A DNA stretch of 64,000 bases, taken from NCBI RefSeq assembly GCF_012295525.1, contig NZ_CP051167.1, positions 930,001 to 994,000 on the forward strand, given 5' to 3'. A program made the position numbers and the translations under genes. Position 1 is the first letter of the stretch, and every line of letters begins with the position of its first letter. Positions 1-9,000 of the stretch are shown here, in pieces. The notes under the pieces were generated by a model. It made no database searches. It had not been told where the DNA came from and saw nothing but the letters and a program-made list of their open reading frames with translations. Source of the stretch: Oxynema aestuarii AP17. GTDB taxonomy: Bacteria; Cyanobacteriota; Cyanobacteriia; Cyanobacteriales; Laspinemataceae.

Positions 1-2695
1 AGCGATCGCTTTCGCTGAATTCCCCGAGGACTTGCAAGGTCAGGGCGATCGCGCTGTCGGCGTCGCGGTCGAGAAAGGCACATGAAATGCTACTGAGTAA
101 GCTGTCGGTCATCGCCCGTCGTTGGAGGGCTTGTTCGGCTTGCTGCCGTTCCAATTCGGCTCCGGCGCGGGCGGCGAAGATCCGTAAAATTAGTTCTTGT
201 TGGGGCGATCGCTCCATCGGTTGCACGTCGAGGACGGCCAAATGGCCGAGAATGTTGCCCCGCAGATCGACTAAGGGAATGCCTAAGTAGCTGACGACGC
301 CGAGATCGATGAGTTCGCGATCGCCCGGGAAGCAGTCGCGCACGTTGCGGGATTCGTAATAAATCGTGCCTTGGCGGATGACTTGCTCGCAGGGGGTCCC
401 TTTGAGGGAATATTCGAGATCCTCGCTCCAATCGTCCCCGAGCCAAAAGGCTAAAGTGCGAACTTTTGTGCTTCGTTCGTCTACGACTTCGGTGACGATG
501 GCGTAGCGGACGTGCAGCACTTCGGCGAGGTACCGGGTGCAGGAGCGGAAAAATTGCCGTCCGGTGGTGGCGGCGGTTCCTTCGACGATCGCCCGCAGGG
601 ATTGTTCTTGTTGTTTTTGCTCGGTAATCTCGAAAATGGCGCCGTCGAGATAGGTGGAGGTACCGTCGCGATCGCTTCGGGGGCGACCGCGATCGTAACA
701 CCAGCGCCACTCGCCGAGGGCGTGGCGGATCCGATATTCGACGAGATACGGTTCTTGCTTGGAGATCGCCTCGGCGACCCGTTCGACGACGGTGAGCCGA
801 TCTTGGGGATGAATCAGATCGAGCCAGCGACGGGGGCGATCGCCTCGAAACTCCGCCGCCGGGTATCCGGTCAGTTTTTCGACCGCATCGCTGATAAATT
901 CTACCGATCCGGACTCGCCGACCCCCCGGCGGTACACGACCCCGGGAATGTTGGCGACCAAGGTGCGAAAGCGTTCCTCGCTCTCGCGCAAGGCGGCTTC
1001 GGCTTGTTTGAGGGCGCTCAAGTCGCGGGCGACCCACGCGACGGTGTTTTCTCCGGTCGGGGACAGACTGGCGGAAAACCACACCGGGCGATCGCCGACG
1101 GGCAGTTGATACTCGAAGTTAACGATTTGTCCGGTGTCGAGGGCTTCGCGGACGCGATCGTAAACGATCTCGCCGCGATCGCCGAAAAATAGTTGCACGG
1201 TTTCGGAGAGAATGTCGGTTCCCGGCGGGTAGAGGCGATCGGGATGGGTCGGCGCGACTTTGATATCGGTTCCGTCGGCGTCTACTAACAAGACGATTTC
1301 GGTCATCGCCTCGAAAAATTCGCGGATCTCGGTTTCCGACGATCGCAGCTTGTCTTCGAGTAATTTGCGTTCGTTGATTTCCCGTTCTAAGGCTTCCGTG
1401 CGCTGTTGCACCCTCGCTTCGAGCGATCGCGCGTGGCTTTGCAGTTGGTCTTTCATGGCGTTGAAGGCGATCGCCAGGTCTTGCACTTCCGCAATGCGCG
1501 ACCCGCGCACCCGTTCGGGGAACTCTCCCCGGGCCATGCGGCGGCTGGCCGCACTCAGACGGCGCATCGGCGCCCCAATCCAACGGGCCGTGACGATGCC
1601 GACTCCACTGGCGACGACGAGGGCCCCCAGGCACAATCCCACGGTGGTGCGCCAATTTTGGGCGATCTGGCTGGTAAATTCGGCGCGGGGTACGACGATC
1701 GCGATTTGCCAGTCCAATCCCCAGCGATCGCGGTAGGGAAAGGTACGCAGGAAGTAGCGATCGCCGTCGAGCTGCAACTGCCACGGGCGGTCTGCGGCCC
1801 CTTGGGTGCTATTTTGTGCCAGGTGGCGGGCGATTTCCCGGGTGAGGCGATCGCGGCTCTCCCGGGCGCGGACTCGTCGCACCCGTCCGTCCGCGAGTTG
1901 GGCGAGGGGTTCTCCGGTGGAGGTGGCGACCAGTCGGCCCTGGCGATCGAGGATCGCCCCCTGTCCGTTTTCGCCGATATCGAGTTCGGCGAGAAATTCC
2001 CCGATCCGCGCCAAGTGCAAGCTGCTGTTGACGACGCCGATCGCTTGGCGATCGCGATCGTAGACCGGGCGTACCGCCGCCAAGGTGAGATCTTTAGTGT
2101 CTAGTTGGGTGAAAATTTCGCTCCACGTTCCCTCCCCGGCGGCGATCGCCGCCTCGTACCAGGGCCGTTCTTGCGGGTTGTAGTTCGGCGTGGCGGAAAT
2201 CAGTTCGCCGCGATCGTTCCCATCGGTGAAGCCGTATGTATTTAACGTATAATCTGTAGACCCATCGGACAGCATCAAAACCCGTTCCGGTTGCGATCGC
2301 CGTTCGATCCCCACGAACGCCCCCCGCGCGTTCCCGAACACGATACTGTGGACTTGGCTAAAAATGTCGAGCTGTTCGCTGAAATGCGGTACCCACGCCC
2401 TCACGTCTTCCGCACTTAACTGTCCCAACCGCAAGGCTGCCGCATTGGTGGCGTTAATGCGATGGGGAATGGCAAGATAGGTTTTGAGATCGTGTTCGAT
2501 GCGATCGCCCAATTCTCCCATCAGTCGTTGGGCCAGTTCGTCTACATTGCGCTCGCCTTGCTTGTAAGAGACGTATCCGACCAAACCGACCACGACGATA
2601 ATTTCGAGCACGAAAGGGATGACTAAGGTCAAACTGAGCGGAATCGGTCTACGCCCAAGTTGGCGCCAAACTCTCAAGGGATGCAGAAAAGTCAT
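1..2695 (-). CDS. Membrane sensor protein, Cache-HAMP-PAS-PAS-GAF (3' end outside window)
   Basis: An uninterrupted frame starts at an ATG at 2695 and runs off the left edge, giving about 898 residues. Reading it, I see a first membrane helix at about residues 18-42, then a periplasmic Cache-like region to about 330, a second helix near 340-360 (LGALVVASGVGIV), a HAMP segment with the usual RWIGAPMRRL start, and a coiled coil to about 460. Next come a PAS domain (from about 463), a second PAS with the linker ESEERFRTLVANIPG (from about 565), a GAF domain (about 714-865) and the start of another GAF or linker region. This is the layout of a transmembrane signal-transduction protein sensing a periplasmic ligand. 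The output domain (histidine kinase, diguanylate cyclase or other) lies outside the window, so the enzymatic role is unknown. It shares the minus strand with two other signalling genes but is separated from them by a plus-strand Nudix gene. Confidence 0.85.
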   Translation of the reverse strand, partial: MTFLHPLRVWRQLGRRPIPLSLTLVIPFVLEIIVVVGLVGYVSYKQGERNVDELAQRLMGELGDRIEHDLKTYLAIPHRINATNAAALRLGQLSAEDVRAWVPHFSEQLDIFSQVHSIVFGNARGAFVGIERRSQPERVLMLSDGSTDYTLNTYGFTDGNDRGELISATPNYNPQERPWYEAAIAAGEGTWSEIFTQLDTKDLTLAAVRPVYDRDRQAIGVVNSSLHLARIGEFLAELDIGENGQGAILDRQGRLVATSTGEPLAQLADGRVRRVRARESRDRLTREIARHLAQNSTQGAADRPWQLQLDGDRYFLRTFPYRDRWGLDWQIAIVVPRAEFTSQIAQNWRTTVGLCLGALVVASGVGIVTARWIGAPMRRLSAASRRMARGEFPERVRGSRIAEVQDLAIAFNAMKDQLQSHARSLEARVQQRTEALEREINERKLLEDKLRSSETEIREFFEAMTEIVLLVDADGTDIKVAPTHPDRLYPPGTDILSETVQLFFGDRGEIVYDRVREALDTGQIVNFEYQLPVGDRPVWFSASLSPTGENTVAWVARDLSALKQAEAALRESEERFRTLVANIPGVVYRRGVGESGSVEFISDAVEKLTGYPAAEFRGDRPRRWLDLIHPQDRLTVVERVAEAISKQEPYLVEYRIRHALGEWRWCYDRGRPRSDRDGTSTYLDGAIFEITEQKQQEQSLRAIVEGTAATTGRQFFRSCTRYLAEVLHVRYAIVTEVVDERSTKVRTLAFWLGDDWSEDLEYSLKGTPCEQVIRQGTIYYESRNVRDCFPGDRELIDLGVVSYLGIPLVDLRGNILGHLAVLDVQPMERSPQQELILRIFAARAGAELERQQAEQALQRRAMTDSLLSSISCAFLDRDADSAIALTLQVLGEFSESDR

Positions 2696-2913
2696 AGGGA
2701 TCGAAAATCAAAAAACGGGGGCTACACAGCGCTCGCCAACGCCAGCGAGAGCCTCTCCAAAGTGTGCCACGAACCCATCGAAAACTGCCAGCAGCCCGCG
2801 CTCGATCGCTTGAGCCGATCGAGTACAGTCAAACTAGAACCAAGCGATCGTCCAGTCCCCAATCAACACAACCATTCGATCTCAACTTAACTCAATTCAA
2901 CTTTAGAACACCC

Positions 2914-3468
2914 ATGAAATTTAACAATCGACTGAACTGGTATATCGAACGCGACGGTAATATTGAATGGATCAGCCGCAGCGTTACCGTTTTAGCAATT
3001 TTATTATTTGTTTTAACCGACGACCGAGGCGATCGCCATTTCGTCCCGTTAGGAAAACGCGGCGACGGTCTCCCCGACGAACGGGGGAAATGGGCCCTCC
3101 CCGGCGGCTATCTCGATTGGGATGAAACCGTCGGCGAAGCCCTTTTACGAGAAGTTTATGAAGAATTGGGCTTAAATTTATTAGACCTTCAAGCCAACAG
3201 CCGACAATTTAAAGGCAATCTCGAACAACCCTATTTCGTCTACAGCGTCCCCCAACGCCTTCAAAATGTAACCTTATGGTTTCCCTTGATGTTTTGGGTC
3301 GAACAATTACCGCCACTCGCTCCTCAAGTTCCTCTCGATGAAGTGGCCGAAACACAATGGTTGGAGTTAGCCCCCACTGTAGCTCAAGACCTCGCCTTCG
3401 GCCACCAAAATATTATCCGCCACTGTCTGCAACATTACTATCAATGGCCTGAAAGTGAAATCCCTTAA
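2914..3468 (+). CDS. Nudix hydrolase
   Basis: Encodes 184 residues. The Nudix box is complete: G, five residues, E, seven residues, then REVYEELGL, within GGYLDWDETVGEALLREVYE. The family hydrolyses nucleoside diphosphates linked to another moiety, with Mg2+ held by the REVYEE glutamates. The preceding GKWALPGG fits the usual strand leading into the box. The frame is open upstream to 2764, but that stretch is arginine- and serine-rich and reads like non-coding DNA, whereas MKFNNRLNWYIERDG is protein-like, so the ATG at 2914 was chosen; no strong ribosome binding site is visible. It is divergent from the sensor gene at 2695. The substrate (ADP-ribose, NADH, 8-oxo-dGTP or other) cannot be read from the sequence. 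Confidence 0.9.
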   Translation: MKFNNRLNWYIERDGNIEWISRSVTVLAILLFVLTDDRGDRHFVPLGKRGDGLPDERGKWALPGGYLDWDETVGEALLREVYEELGLNLLDLQANSRQFKGNLEQPYFVYSVPQRLQNVTLWFPLMFWVEQLPPLAPQVPLDEVAETQWLELAPTVAQDLAFGHQNIIRHCLQHYYQWPESEIP

Positions 3469-3503
3469 CCTCGATTTTCGGGGAAATTTAAGATGGATCG
3501 CCT

Positions 3504-3531
3504 GTAAGGACACGGCAATATCGTGTCCCTA
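3504..3531. repeat. Palindromic repeat, GTAGGGACACGG family, copy 1
   Basis: GTAAGGACACGG and CGTGTCCCTA flank a 4-6 base loop, so the RNA would fold as a hairpin. It is the same family as 3629-3657 and 41440-41468. All are intergenic. Confidence 0.7.
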
Positions 3532-3628
3532 GCTTCGATCTCTCTCATTATTTTTGAAAAACGGTACGATCTAGCAAAATTCACCACTTCTATAGCCATC
3601 GTCAATCCAGTTGTAAACTTGATGATTT

Positions 3629-3657
3629 GTAGGGATACGGCCATGCCGTGTCCTTAC
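3629..3657. repeat. Palindromic repeat, GTAGGGACACGG family, copy 2
   Basis: GTAGGGATACGG and CCGTGTCCTTAC form a hairpin. The flank GGAAATTTGGC after the palindrome is shared with the copy at 41440-41468 (AGAAATTTGGC), so the repeated unit extends beyond the stem. Confidence 0.75.
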
Positions 3658-4051
3658 GGAAATTTGGCGAACTTTCCCCGATCGATCGCGGACTCACGTG
3701 ATTTAGAACTGCTATACTCTTGACGAATTTTTGATTCGTTTACCAAGATGAGAAAATCAAATCAATCGAAAATAAAATTTAAAAATAATCCCTTACCCCC
3801 TGTTCCTTGAGGAGCAATATGCTGGGAGATCGCTCGTCAAGTTGATTTTAAAACATTCGTGCTGGTGCAGTGTGTTTAGGGAAGTTTACTGAGACGAGAC
3901 TAGGAACAATGGAGATTGGCTCGAATGACGAGATAGGATCGATCGTTATTCGGGGCGATCGCCAGTAAGAATTAACTCGCGATCTGATTTTAACTTCAGT
4001 GTTATTCCTACTCATAAAGTCGAGAAGTAGAGAGAAAATTTTGGATAAAAC

Positions 4052-5956
4052 TTACCATTGCGGAGCCATAGTTAAGAGGGCGATCGCCTCTTGAGCCTTC
4101 AAGGGTTGGGAGAACAGAAATCCTTGAGAATAATTGCATTTGAGCGCTCGCAATTGGGTCAATTGTTCCACCGTTTCGATCCCTTCGGCAATGACGCTCA
4201 TTCCCATCGTTTGGGCGATGCTGATAATTGCCGGAATCAGCCCTAAATTATGGGGACTGCCATCGAGACGTTGGACGAAAGATTTATCGACTTTAATCGT
4301 ATCGACGGGGAAATGATGCAAGTAACTCAACGAGGAATATCCCGTCCCAAAATCGTCGATGCTCAGGTGAATGTGACGATCGCGCAACTGGCGTAAAATC
4401 GCGGCTGCCGATTCCGTATTTTCCATAATGGCGCTTTCGGTAATTTCGAGTTTCAAACAGCGCGGGTCGAGCTGAGTTTCCGTTAAAATGCGATCGATAT
4501 ATTCGATTAAATCCGGTTGGGAAAATTGGCGGGCGGAAAAATTGACGCTGACCGCAATTTTCTCGTCAATTAATCCTTCAGTTTGCCATTGAGATAATTG
4601 TTGGCAAGCTTCGCGCAAGACCCAACGGTCTAAGGCGACAATCGATCCGGTTTCTTCGGCGATCGGAATAAATTCGACCGGGGACACCAAACCGCGCGTG
4701 GGATGGGGCCAGCGCAAGAGGGCTTCAAAGCCGACGATTTTACCTGTTGTGAGAGAAACGATCGGCTGGTAGTAGAGTTGAAACTCGTTCCGTTCGATCG
4801 CGTGTCGCAAGTCGGCTTCGAGTTGGAGGAATTGCAAGGCGCTGGCGTACATCGACGGGTCGAAGAGTTGGTAGCGTCCTTTACCGAGGCTTTTGGCGCG
4901 GAACATGGCGGTATCGGCATCTCTGAGCCAATGTTCGGCGCGCTGGTAATCGCGATCGCCGATCGCGATCCCGATACTGGTATGGATAAAAATTTCGTAG
5001 CCTTGAATCAAAAACGGTTGTGCTAGCACTTCCAAAATGCGATCGGCGATCGCGCTAAACCGATCGCCCGCCTGCAGGTCGTCGAGAAACAGGGCGAACT
5101 CGTCCCCTCCCAAACGGGCCATCACGTCATTTTGGGTTAATAAAGGTTGGATGCGACGGGCGATTTCGACGAGTAAGCGATCGCCGACATCGTGACCGAA
5201 AGAATTATTGAGGACTTTAAAGCGATCGCACTCCAAAAATAACACTGCCGGAGAATAAGCCGGATCGATCCGTTTTCGTCCTAAAGCGGCTTCGAGATAT
5301 TCTAAAAACATCAATCGCATCGGCAATTGAGTGAGGGGGTCGAAAATCGAGGGATTCAAACGACGATCGCGACCCCAAGGTAACCGTTGTGCGCGGCGAT
5401 CGACTTGTTCGTACAGTCGAATATTGAGTTGCATAATTTCCCGTTTGGCTGCAATTAACTCTAACTGACGATCCACCCGGCTCAATACTTCTCGAACCTC
5501 GAAAGGTGCGAGCAGATAATCCGCAGCGCCGACTTCAAAAATAGCGCTTTTGGAAGCAGGTTCGGAGGCAGGAATCACAAATAAAACCGGGATATCTTTA
5601 AGAGCGATATCTTCTTTTAACTGACGGCAAATTTCGTAACTTTTCGAGTCGGGCAAATCTACGGCGAGTAAAATCAAATCGGGAACCAATTCTTGAGCGA
5701 GGGAAAGGGCGAGTTCGCCTTCGGTAGTCGCCGTGACGCGATAGCCGCGATCTTCGAGAATTTGATAGAGAGAGGGCGATCGATTTTTAGCGACTTCGAC
5801 CGATAAAATTTCAATCCGACCGTGAGAGTAAGCCTGGCGATCGCACCGTTGAATTCTGGGGTGAGTTTCCCCCGAATTCATGGGAGGGGAATTAAGTTGA
5901 AAAGGAAAATGAGCGTCTTTCATAATTGGGTGGGATAAAATAAGTTGTCTTAGCAT
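4052..5956 (-). CDS. Response regulator with GGDEF and EAL domains (c-di-GMP turnover)
   Basis: A 634-residue protein. Residues ~50-165 form a receiver-like domain (LILLAVDLPDS) in which the conserved lysine is lost: the usual KPF reads LAPF. So phosphorylation may be weak or absent. The GGDEF domain follows with an intact ARLGGDEFALFL active site. The inhibitory RxxD motif five residues upstream reads TQND, so product feedback through that site is probably missing. The EAL domain keeps the key residues: FEALLRW, VNFSARQF, EITESAI, IDDFGTGYSSL, KVDKSFV and IAEGIE. The protein can therefore plausibly both make and degrade cyclic di-GMP; the net direction is unknown. ATG 5956 was used; a second in-frame ATG lies at 5923 and neither has a convincing ribosome binding site. 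It lies 139 bp downstream of the histidine kinase gene on the same strand. Confidence 0.93.
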   Translation of the reverse strand: MLRQLILSHPIMKDAHFPFQLNSPPMNSGETHPRIQRCDRQAYSHGRIEILSVEVAKNRSPSLYQILEDRGYRVTATTEGELALSLAQELVPDLILLAVDLPDSKSYEICRQLKEDIALKDIPVLFVIPASEPASKSAIFEVGAADYLLAPFEVREVLSRVDRQLELIAAKREIMQLNIRLYEQVDRRAQRLPWGRDRRLNPSIFDPLTQLPMRLMFLEYLEAALGRKRIDPAYSPAVLFLECDRFKVLNNSFGHDVGDRLLVEIARRIQPLLTQNDVMARLGGDEFALFLDDLQAGDRFSAIADRILEVLAQPFLIQGYEIFIHTSIGIAIGDRDYQRAEHWLRDADTAMFRAKSLGKGRYQLFDPSMYASALQFLQLEADLRHAIERNEFQLYYQPIVSLTTGKIVGFEALLRWPHPTRGLVSPVEFIPIAEETGSIVALDRWVLREACQQLSQWQTEGLIDEKIAVSVNFSARQFSQPDLIEYIDRILTETQLDPRCLKLEITESAIMENTESAAAILRQLRDRHIHLSIDDFGTGYSSLSYLHHFPVDTIKVDKSFVQRLDGSPHNLGLIPAIISIAQTMGMSVIAEGIETVEQLTQLRALKCNYSQGFLFSQPLKAQEAIALLTMAPQW

Positions 5957-6095
5957 TTTTATGAGTTGAAATTGACAGAGGTCAGGGATCGATCGCGATA
6001 CGCCCGAGTCGTCGCGAAGCGATCGCGGCGGTCTTGAGTGGGCGATCGCGATTGCAAGTCAAAGGGTTCGAGTCGGGGGAGGGCAGTTTTAGGGT

Positions 6096-9000
6096 TCAAG
6101 TCGTTCCTTGAGAGATGGGAAGGGTCATCACAAATGTCGTCCCCTGTCCAATTTTTGACATAAATTGTAACGTTCCGCCATGCCTTTCTGTCACGATTTG
6201 ATAACTAATCGACATGCCCAACCCCGTTCCTTTACCGATAGATTTTGTGGTAAAAAAGGGATCGAGAATGCGGGGTTGAATCGCTTCGGGGATCCCCGGG
6301 CCGTTATCGGCGATCGTGATTTTCACGGATTGTTCCGACGGGAGATATTCCGTGCAAATTGTAATTTGACTGGGATCGGTTTTGAGCTGTTCCGGGTTGC
6401 GGTAGCGATCGCGCTCTTCGAGGGCGTCGATCGCGTTAGCGATAATATTCATAAACACCTGATTGAGTTGACCCGGATAGCACTCGATCTCGGGGAGATC
6501 GCCATAATTTGTAATCACTTCAATTCCCGGGCGATCGCCTTTGGGTTTGAGCCGATTGTGCAGGATCGTCAATGTACTTTCAATCCCGCCGTGAACCTCT
6601 ACCCGTTTAACTTCCGCTTCATCCAAGCGAGAAAAGTTACGTAAAGAGGCCACAATTTCGCGAATGCGCTGGGCGCCAACTTGCATCGAGTCGATCGCCT
6701 TCGGTAAATCCTCGATTAAAAACTCCAAATCGACGCGATCGGTTAACTCGCAAATTTCCTCGACCGGATCGGGATAACACTGTTGGTAAAGCCCGATCAA
6801 CTCTAACAAATCTTCGGTATATTCGCGGGTATGAGTTAAATTCCCGTAAATAAAATTGACCGGATTATTAATTTCGTGGGCAACTCCCGCCACCAACTGA
6901 CCCAAACCGGACATTTTTTCGCTTTGAACTAATTGACTTTGCGCCCGTTGTAACTGGTCGAGAGTATTTTTTAAATCCTGCGCCTTTTGAGTGAGAGCCA
7001 ATTCCGCTTGTTTGCGGTCGGTGATGTCGTGAACGGTCCCGTAAAGACGCTCCAAACGACCCTCGCCGTCGCACTCGATCGCCCCTTTCTGATTGATATA
7101 ACGCAACGAGCCGTCGGGACGGACGATGCGAAACTCGCGATCGTAGGGTTCCCCATGTTCGAGGGCTTCGAGAATCGTCTGTTGAAACGCGAGGCGATCG
7201 TCGCGATCGTACTGCTTGATATGTTGTTCCAACGTCGGCACCTTCTCACTCGGGTCGAGTCCAAAAATCCGGAAAACCTCCTCCGACCAAAAGATCTCCC
7301 CACTTTTGAGATTGAATTCCCAATGACCGATATGGGCCAGACGCTGGGCTTCTTGCAACTTCTGAGTCGTTTGCTTCAGCGCCGTTTCCGCCTGTTTGCG
7401 TTCGGTAATATCCGTATGGGTTCCCACCCATTCCCGGATGCTGCCGTCGTGATTGAGAACCGGAATCCCGCGCACGCTCATATAACGATATTCGCCGTCA
7501 AAACGACGCAAGCGATGTTCGATTTGATACAGTGCTTTTTGACGGATCGCATTCGCCCACTCGCGTTCGGTGAAGGCGCTATCGTCCGGATGCACCGCAC
7601 TGAGCCACTTCCATTCTTGAATGTCTTCGTAATTCTGCCCGGTGAACGCACACCAACTCGGTTGAGGTTGGTTGACCTTGCCATCGGGTCCGGTGGTCCA
7701 GATGATTTGGGAGGTCGCTTCGACCAAGGCGCGAAACCGTCCTTCACTGTCGCGCAGGGTTTGTTCGGCCCGTTTGAGTTCCGTAATTTCGACAAAGACC
7801 GCACAGACGCCACTGGGGCGATTCTCCTGGGGAGACACTTCGCGATCGCCCTCCCCGGGTAAGGGAAAGAAAGAGATCGTCCAATGGCAAAATTGACGAT
7901 TTCGATCGCACAATTCGCCAAAAACTTCGCGATTTAAAATCGGGGTATTGCTGGTGAGGACTTGGCGAAAAGCGGGGGCAACCTGTTCCCCCATCCCGGG
8001 CCAGACCTCGGCGATCGATTTGCCGAGATGCTCCTCGGGAGGTAAGCCGTGGGCGCGCGCCAGGGCTGCGTTAATCTGAACGCAGCGCAACTCGGGGTCT
8101 AAGATAATCAGTCCGACGGGGGCATTGTCGAAAAAGGCATCGAGTCGGGCTTGGCGCAAGGCGAGTTCTTTTTCGAGTTGCTTGCGTTCGGTGACGTCGC
8201 GGGCGACGGAATAGACCAGACCGTCTTTCGCAAACGCAACGGCGGTCCACGCCAACCAGCGATAGGAACCGTCCTGACAACGGTAGCGATTTTCAAAACG
8301 GCGGCTGACGGTTCCGGACACGACTCGATCGCGCTCGTCGAGGGTGGCGCGGCGATCGTCGGGATGGACGAAATCGAGTAGGGGCGTGCCTTCGAGTTCC
8401 CCTTGGGAATAGCCGAGGACGCGCTCGAAGGCGGGGTTGACCCGTTTGAAGGCGCCGTCAAAGCCCCAAATACAGAGTAAATCGGCGGAGAGGTTGAAGA
8501 AGCGATCGCGCTCGGTTTCGGCGCGGTAGCGATCGCTGATATCGCGCAAAACGGCGTGCAAGATCGGACGCCGTCCGAACGGGATCGCGGTCAGCACGAC
8601 CTCGGCGGGGAAAACTTCGCCGTCGGTACGGCAGTGCAGCCACTCGAAACGGTGGGATCTTTTATGGAGGGCTTTGGCGATCGCCGATCGCGCTTTATCC
8701 CGGGAAGGGGTGCCGTCGCGCTGTTTGGTCGGGGAAATTTCCCAAGGAGGGAGTCCGACAATTTCGGATTTATGCCTAAAACCGAGTAACTCTAAGGCAG
8801 CTTGGTTGCAATCGACGATCGCGGTTTCGTCGAGCAGTAAAATAGCGTCGGCAGATTGCTCGAACAGCAAGCGGAATTTGCGTTCGCTGTCGGCTAATTC
8901 GGCGGTGCGCCGTTCGACGCGGGCTTCTAATTCTTCGTTGAGCTGGCGCAAGGCAGTTTCGGCGTGTTTGCGATCGCTGATATCGAGCAGAACGCCGCAA

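Larger units (their letters stand above)
3469..4051. other. 583-bp intergenic region with two palindromic repeats
   Basis: Lies between the convergent Nudix and REC-GGDEF-EAL genes. It holds two copies of a short palindromic repeat (listed separately) about 125 bp apart. The only open frame of note (3523-3723) runs through a repeat and has no protein-like features. Nothing else recognisable was seen. Confidence 0.6.

Noticed and set aside
90-1784. Minus-strand frames of 330 and 221 residues and plus-strand frames of up to 232 residues in the first 2 kb
   Set aside because: They are arginine- or glycine-rich shadows of the true sensor gene, which is open on the minus strand from 2695 to the window edge in a different frame with clear domains.
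2764-2913. N-terminal extension of the Nudix hydrolase
   Set aside because: The extra 50 residues are low-complexity and unlike protein; the core begins at MKFNNRLNWY.
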